From Physocladia obscura (lineage: Eukaryota; Chytridiomycota; Chytridiomycetes; Chytridiales; Chytriomycetaceae), in the NCBI GenBank assembly GCA_027596945.1, contig JADGJH010000701.1:1-15202 (forward strand): 15,202 nt of DNA, in the 5' to 3' direction. This document shows, piece by piece, positions 10,827-15,202 of this stretch. The position numbers were made by a program, and so were the translations under genes. A model generated the notes under the pieces. That model searched no databases and was not told the origin of the DNA. It was given only the letters and a program-made list of their open reading frames with translations. How positions within the stretch are numbered: position 1 is the stretch's first letter; the number at the start of each line of letters is the position of its first letter.

Positions 10827-12109
10827 TTAGTTAGTGGCAGCAGCAGCAGCAGCTCTGCGTCTGTCTCTCTCCTCTGAAATAGTGAGCTTGACACCCTTGC
10901 CCTTCGGCAGCGAGATCAGTGCCTTGTTGCCCTGCCCAATAACAAAAACGTTGCTCAATCTGGTGGCAAACTGTCTGTCAAGCGCGTCCTTAATGTGCAC
11001 AATGTCGAAGCCACCGTGGTGGCGCTCACGGTGGGTAATAACCCCGATACGTCCCATATTACGTCCTCCCGTGATGTATGCAAGGTTTCCTGAGTCAAAC
11101 TTGATAAATTCGGTGATCTTTCCAGTTGTCAGGTCAATTTTGACAGTGTCATTGACCTTGATGAGCGGGTCCGGGTAACGGAAGGTACGTCCGTCGTGAG
11201 TAACTGCGAATGGAATTCCCTTTGCGCCGAGTTTCACAGACTTGACTTTTCCCAGTTTGTATTTGGCTTCCTCTTCGCTAATGCGGTGGATCGTGAAACG
11301 ACCCTTGGTGTCGTACACAAGACGGAAGTTTTCGCCCGTTTTTTCAATGGTGATAACGTCTGGACATTTTGTGAACACTTGAAAAAAGAATAATCGCGCC
11401 CGTACGCGCAACGTAATATTACTAACCCATGAATCCAGCTGGGTAGGTAATGTCTGTGCGCACCTTTCCGTCAACTTTGATGGATCGTTGCATGACAATG
11501 GCTTTCACTTCCTGATTAGTCAAGGCATACTTAAGTCTGTTGCGCAAGAAAATAATAAGCGGCAACGACTCGCGCAACTTGTGTGGACCCGGCGATGGAC
11601 GTGGAGCCCAAGTTCCAGTGAGTTTGTCGAGCATCCAGTGCTTTGGCGCGGCAAGCTGAATTTCGAAGGATTAACATTAGAGAGTCCGAAATGAAAAGAA
11701 AGAAGAGAAAACAGGTGAAAAAAAGTAGTGCCAGACTTACGCGCTTCATGTGCTTTTTGGGACCACGAGTCTGGAAAAATTGTTTCAATTTTGATTTGGT
11801 TAGTTATGATTTGAAGACAGGGCATTTCGATTGGGTGGAAATAGTCGAGATAAAAGAAATATTAAAGTGCTGGCAATTAGTTTCTGGCCGTTGCTTATTT
11901 CGAATTGCAACGTTTGTTCGAATGAGCATCTTCAAAATGAAACAACATCCGTTTGTTTTATCGGAAATCTGCCAAAACTTTGAGCCATCCGCCGTTACGA
12001 ACTACATAATTCAGGACTAATTCGAAATATGCTTGCGCGGCGATTGCGGGACGTGCGGCGATGGTTTTAGCAACTAGAAAGATAGGGATGGGCACAGGCA
12101 AGTTACCAT
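10827..12109 (-). CDS. RPS4: 40S ribosomal protein S4 (eS4), 4 exons
   Basis: Exons 12109-12107 (ATG only), 11770-11741, 11655-11427 and 11359-10827 give 264 residues, normal for eS4. Introns are 336, 85 and 67 nt. The N-terminus [18 protein letters not shown] is followed by [20 protein letters not shown]. The S4-type RNA-binding domain lies at ~42-105, with [20 protein letters not shown] across the last junction. A KOW segment is near 179-195 ([11 protein letters not shown]), and the tail [11 protein letters not shown] comes from a GCA repeat. The protein is a structural part of the small subunit. Exon 1 was placed because AAAAATG|GTAACT at 12109 is the only ATG directly followed by a donor in the region, and it joins in frame to ACTCGTGGT. 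The resulting MTRG instead of the common MARG makes exon 1 slightly less certain. No C/D-box snoRNA was visible in the long intron. Confidence 0.93.
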
Positions 12110-12148
12110 TTTTGTTGAAGAGGAAGAAAGAAATTTATGTGAAGAAAG
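12110..12148. promoter_or_regulatory. Divergent promoter / 5' leaders of RPS4 and SERINC
   Basis: Only 39 bp separate the RPS4 ATG (minus, 12109) from the SERINC ATG (plus, 12149). The stretch is purine-rich on the plus strand (pyrimidine-rich on the RPS4 strand, as expected for a ribosomal protein leader) and has no TATA box. Either both leaders are extremely short or the transcription units overlap head to head. Confidence 0.55.
12137..12142 (+). other. Minimal start-stop uORF (ATGTGA) before SERINC
   Basis: ATG followed at once by TGA lies 6 nt before, and in frame with, the SERINC start codon. The TGA also closes the main frame upstream, fixing 12149 as the first usable ATG. If included in the mRNA, such an element could stall initiating ribosomes; whether it is transcribed depends on the start site. 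Confidence 0.5.
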
Positions 12149-14004
12149 ATGGCTTCAATCATCACATCAATAGCAACGTCGATCGCAACAAATCTTGCGT
12201 GCTGTGTTGGTAAGCGCACTAGCGAGCGAGAAACACGAAAACACACAGAGAGAAAGTGAGAGAGAGAGCGATAACTGAACCATACTCAGTCGCCACCGGC
12301 TTCTAACACTGTCCGTTCCGCACAACAGGTAAACAGACTCTTTCGTGCTGCTTCTCCATATGTGGCGCCCGCAACTCGTCCGCTTCCCGCATTGGCTACG
12401 CCTTGCTGTTCGCCGTCACATCCCTGCTTGCTTACGTAAGTATTCTGCAGATCATTTCATTTGTTTGTGTTTGTACACTTCGTGTCCTTGTTGAAGTTGG
12501 TGCGACCGTTGAGAGATAAAGCTTTGTATTTCGGTGGTGTTAATTAGTGATCTTAGTATATTTTGATCGCACCACACGCAGATGTGTTTTTTTTTTGTGG
12601 CTGAATTGTATTGTTAACTCAAACCTTTTCAGGCCGCTACTTCGGATTGGTTTGAACGCAAAATTGACGAATGGTCGTGGGGGTATCTGCGCCTGAAGTG
12701 TCCACAAGGATCGTGCTACGGCACTCTTTCTGTTTATCGCATCTGTCTGGCAAATTCTATTTTTCACGCGGTTTTCGCTGCATTTCTATACAATGTTTCT
12801 TCCAGTCGTGATTGGCGTTCGACTGTTCAAAATGGATACTGGGGTTTGTTTTCTTCCCATAATTCATATGAATCTACAATACCGACTCTTAAATCCAGCA
12901 ATTAAAACAACTATTTGGGCTGGGCTTCTTGTTGGATGCTTCTTTATTCCAAATACTGCCATTGTTGCATGGTCTGTGAGCTTTGCCACAGTGGGATCTG
13001 TTCTGTTCATCTTGATTCAGATTGTTTTATTGATTGATTTTGCTTATACTATATCAGAAGTATTGCTTGGTTAGCCTTTTTTCTTTTTTTCTTTTTTGAC
13101 TTAATTTTTTTGCCTTCTAATAGAATGGTATGAATCAACTGAGGATCGAAAGTTTTTGGTTGTGCTAATTGCACTGACATTTGTGGCCTTCATTGTCTCA
13201 GTTGTTGTCACTGGCCTTATGTATGCCTGGTTTGCACCAACATCATGCCATCTCAATATATTCTTTATCACTGCAAACTTGGTTCTATGCACAATTGCAA
13301 CTCTTGTCAGCATTGCACCAGATGTACAAGAAGTGAATCCAAAATCAGGCATTGCACAAGCAAGCATGGTTGCATTGTACGCAACATATCTGGTTGCCAG
13401 TAGTCTTAGCAGTGAGCCAGAAGATGCAGCTTATGCACAGTGCAATCCTCTCAGCAAGGATGAGGGAACCAGAACAACTGGAATTCTCATGGGTGCAATG
13501 TTCACTCTGTTTTCTCTTTCCTTCACAACAACACGAGCAGCTGTGCAAAGCAATGTTATGGGTGGAGCAGCAGTTGGTGGGGAATCAAGTGCTCCATTGA
13601 TTAGCAGTCAACCAACAAGTCGTAACATGCATCTGAACAGTGCCATTGAAGCTGGTGCTATAGCACCAAGCAGTTTAAAAGATGATGATGATGATGAAAT
13701 GGATGATGAGGCAGATGGTGTTAGTTACAGCTATACATTTTTCCATGTGATATTTATGCTTGCTAGCTATTATTTGGCAGAACTGATCACAAATTGGGAG
13801 ACACTGACACTAGATAATGGAACAGGTGAAGCACAAGTTGGAAAAGGTTGGGGTGCTGTATGGGTTAAAGTTGTTTCTGGATGGATTGTGATATTGCTAT
13901 ACATGTAAGTTTTTTATTTTTTAATGTAAATTCTTAATTGATCTAGTAATTCTTTCAGCTGGACTTTGATTGCACCAATTCTGCTTCCAGACAGGGAGTG
14001 GTAG
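12149..14004 (+). CDS. TMS1: TMS1/SERINC-family multipass membrane protein, 6 exons
   Basis: Exons 12149-12209, 12329-12435, 12633-12843, 12899-13069, 13124-13904 and 13959-14004 give 458 residues; introns are 119, 197, 55, 54 and 54 nt. Family marks in order: Cys-rich NLACCVG...LSCCFSICG near the N-terminus, RIGYALLFAVTSLLAY (TM1), CPQGSCYG, VQNGYW (split), FFIPN, FILIQIVLLIDFAY, NPKSGIAQASMVALYATYL with SSLSSEP, an acidic loop of Asp/Glu (~370-380) before SYSYTFFHVIFMLASYY, and the terminal LYIWTLIAPILLPDREW. About ten membrane helices are expected. SERINC/TMS1 proteins reside in endomembranes or plasma membrane; lipid-scrambling or serine-lipid roles have been proposed for animal members, and the fungal role is unclear. 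The 5' exons are CpG-rich while the 3' exons have almost none, with no change in protein homology. Confidence 0.93.
12241..12270 (+). repeat. GA-rich tract in SERINC intron 1
   Basis: A short CA/GA microsatellite-like run in the first intron. It is similar in composition to the GA tract in the 5' flank of the RxLPxxP gene (5839-5856). Confidence 0.5.
13681..13711 (+). repeat. Coding GAT repeat
   Basis: Imperfect GAT triplets encode the Asp-rich loop of the SERINC protein. Tandem triplets of this kind are prone to slippage, so loop length may vary between strains. Confidence 0.6.
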
Positions 14005-14039
14005 TTTTTTGTTTTTTTTTCCTATGGTTAATCTTCAAT

Positions 14040-14045
14040 AATAAA
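14040..14045 (+). terminator. Poly(A) signal AATAAA of SERINC
   Basis: AATAAA starts 36 nt after the SERINC stop codon in a U-rich then A-rich context, a normal position for the cleavage/polyadenylation hexamer. Confidence 0.6.
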
Positions 14046-14087
14046 ATATAAAAAAGTTGTGGAAGCAAATATAAAAAACAAGGGAGA

Positions 14088-15038
14088 ATAAGCAATATCA
14101 TTAGTCAGGTTGCTGAAGTTGTCAAAAACTTCATTGAGTGCATGAAAAAATGTGGTTTGATTCCTTTGAGGAACCAAAACAAGAACAATTGAAGTGAGTT
14201 TTTGGTTGGAGTCATTAAACTTCTTGCTAAAATATTGCCTTTGAAAAAGGAATATTTGAGCAATAAAAAGGTGATAAAACTCCCAAGCTATGCAAGATGG
14301 ATGAAAAACTACCATGGAGTTCCATCCACAGAATAGCACACATGTCTGATAGACTGCTAATTCTGAATTCAAAAAATACTTTGCTAATTCTGAGAACAGA
14401 AAATTTGTACCAGAATTTGAACAAAGTATACAAAAGAAATGAATGGTTTGGTTGAACAATTGGTTCAAATAATGAAAGATAGTGTAATTTCAATGTTAAT
14501 ACATGCAAGAGTATCAAATATCTGTATTAAGCAAGCAGCTTTGATCCACTATAGAAATAAATTGATTTAAAAGGAAAATTGTTGTTTTCATTAAAAATTG
14601 ATTTTTTGCTGTCATTTTTTTTTGGTTACACTCAGACTCCTTCTAGTCATACAGAACTTCAAACCCAAAAGAATTGATCTTGCAAATTTCTGGATCTTAT
14701 TAACTTTGATGAGGCAGAGGACCTGAAGATGACTCTGTGGAATGCTGCACAGCCAAACTTGAAAGGGAAAGCAAGTGTCATTGATAACACAAATTAAATT
14801 GACACAGCCACTGTCTTAATCAACAACTTCTCCAAATTTATTACTGTGAGCAAAAGCAGCAGAACCTACACATTTGGAGGTATCATTCTCTTTTGTGTCA
14901 TATCTTTTCAAATCAATTTTATTTTATTTAGATGTTCTGCTACCATTATGGCAGATTAACAATGACCGAATGTTAACTCTTGCATCTGGGGATGAAACTT
15001 TTACAGTTTGCATCTATTTGCACTCTTGCCAAGTTTAA
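14088..15038 (+). pseudogene. Decayed intron-bearing transposase-like gene (hAT type suspected)
   Basis: Plus-strand coding-like blocks occur in consistent order. Frame 14088-14333 gives ISQVAEVVKNFIECMKKCG and KVIKLPSYARWMKNYHG, with TGA at 14190 and TAG at 14334. Blocks 14359-14439 and 14421-14570 lie in two frames (EFKKYFANSE; MKDSVISMLIHARVSN). Block 14636-14879 joins across a GT..AG intron (14880-14931) to 14932-15038, with TGA at 14675 and TAA at 14795, and contains LINNFSKFITVSKSSRTYTF then GDVLLPLWQINNDRML. An xRW motif followed by F..(I/T)T..S....T...V..P is the order seen in hAT transposases. Several stops are explainable by C-to-T changes. Family assignment is tentative; a Ty1/copia integrase was the other candidate for 14359-14570. 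No inverted repeats were found, and the element may continue beyond the window. Confidence 0.35.
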
Positions 15039-15202
15039 AAAAGTTCCAACTACAATAAAATAATTGTGTATATCAATGGTGGTGTATCAGTGCTAAACCA
15101 CCAAATCAAGCTTGTTTCAATCAGGAGCCATTGGGTTGTTGTTGGTAGTTTTTGCAGTCCATGTAGATAAGGCTCACAGCTGCTGAGATGTCACTGTAGG
15201 CG
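15039..15202. other. Window end, no feature recognised
   Basis: AT-rich, nearly CpG-free DNA continuing the character of the preceding pseudogene. No open frame or motif was identified. Confidence 0.4.

Noticed and set aside
11643..12020. 125-residue plus-strand frame antisense to RPS4
   Set aside because: It runs across RPS4 exon 2, part of exon 3 and two introns and has no recognisable motif; the RPS4 model explains the region.
11771..12106. Intronic snoRNA in RPS4 intron 1
   Set aside because: No TGATGA C box paired with a CTGA D box and flanking stem on the gene strand; an H/ACA RNA cannot be judged by eye.
14028..14468. 146-residue minus-strand frame downstream of SERINC
   Set aside because: The opposite strand reads as a more protein-like, ordered set of fragments; the T-rich minus strand simply has few stops. 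It also overlaps the SERINC poly(A) region.
14359..14570. Ty1/copia integrase identity for this block
   Set aside because: EFKKYF followed by YTxxxNGxxE resembles a copia integrase, but the blocks before and after fit a hAT transposase order better. Kept as an alternative only.

Overview
The window is nuclear DNA from a eukaryote with many short spliceosomal introns and closely packed genes. Gene content (a Gem1/Miro GTPase, a TMS1/SERINC protein, ribosomal protein S4, a prolidase) and 27 inferred introns, most of 49-89 nt, fit a fungus. An early-diverging (for example zoosporic) lineage is my best guess; this is inference, not shown by a marker gene.

Layout. (1) 146-1009 (+): a secreted SIMPL/DUF541 protein in four exons. 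(2) 1741-3544 (-): prolidase in four exons, with all five metal ligands and an unexpected C-terminal membrane helix. (3) 3600-5492 (-): an intronless 630-residue, largely disordered protein with five RxLPxxP motifs resembling SH3 ligands; family unknown. (4) 5493-7897: a 2.4 kb gap that is almost free of CpG and holds decayed coding fragments. (5) 7898-10722 (-): a complete Gem1/Miro mitochondrial GTPase in 14 exons. (6) 10827-12109 (-): 40S ribosomal protein S4 in four exons, the first being only the ATG. (7) 12149-14004 (+): a TMS1/SERINC membrane protein in six exons, divergent from RPS4 with only 39 bp between the two start codons. (8) 14005-15202: a CpG-free tail with a decayed, intron-bearing transposase-like pseudogene.

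The spliced models were built by hand. Each joins canonical GT..AG introns in frame and keeps the family motifs continuous across every junction. The genes do not form a pathway. They are housekeeping functions (mitochondrial dynamics, translation, membrane proteins, imidodipeptide hydrolysis) plus one bacterial-type secreted protein and one lineage-specific scaffold-like protein.

I found no convincing undescribed multi-gene system. The points most worth a second look are the tail-anchored prolidase, the proline-motif scaffold, the 39 bp divergent start region with a minimal start-stop uORF, and an abrupt CpG cliff inside the SERINC gene that continues into the transposon relic and resembles a record of cytosine methylation.
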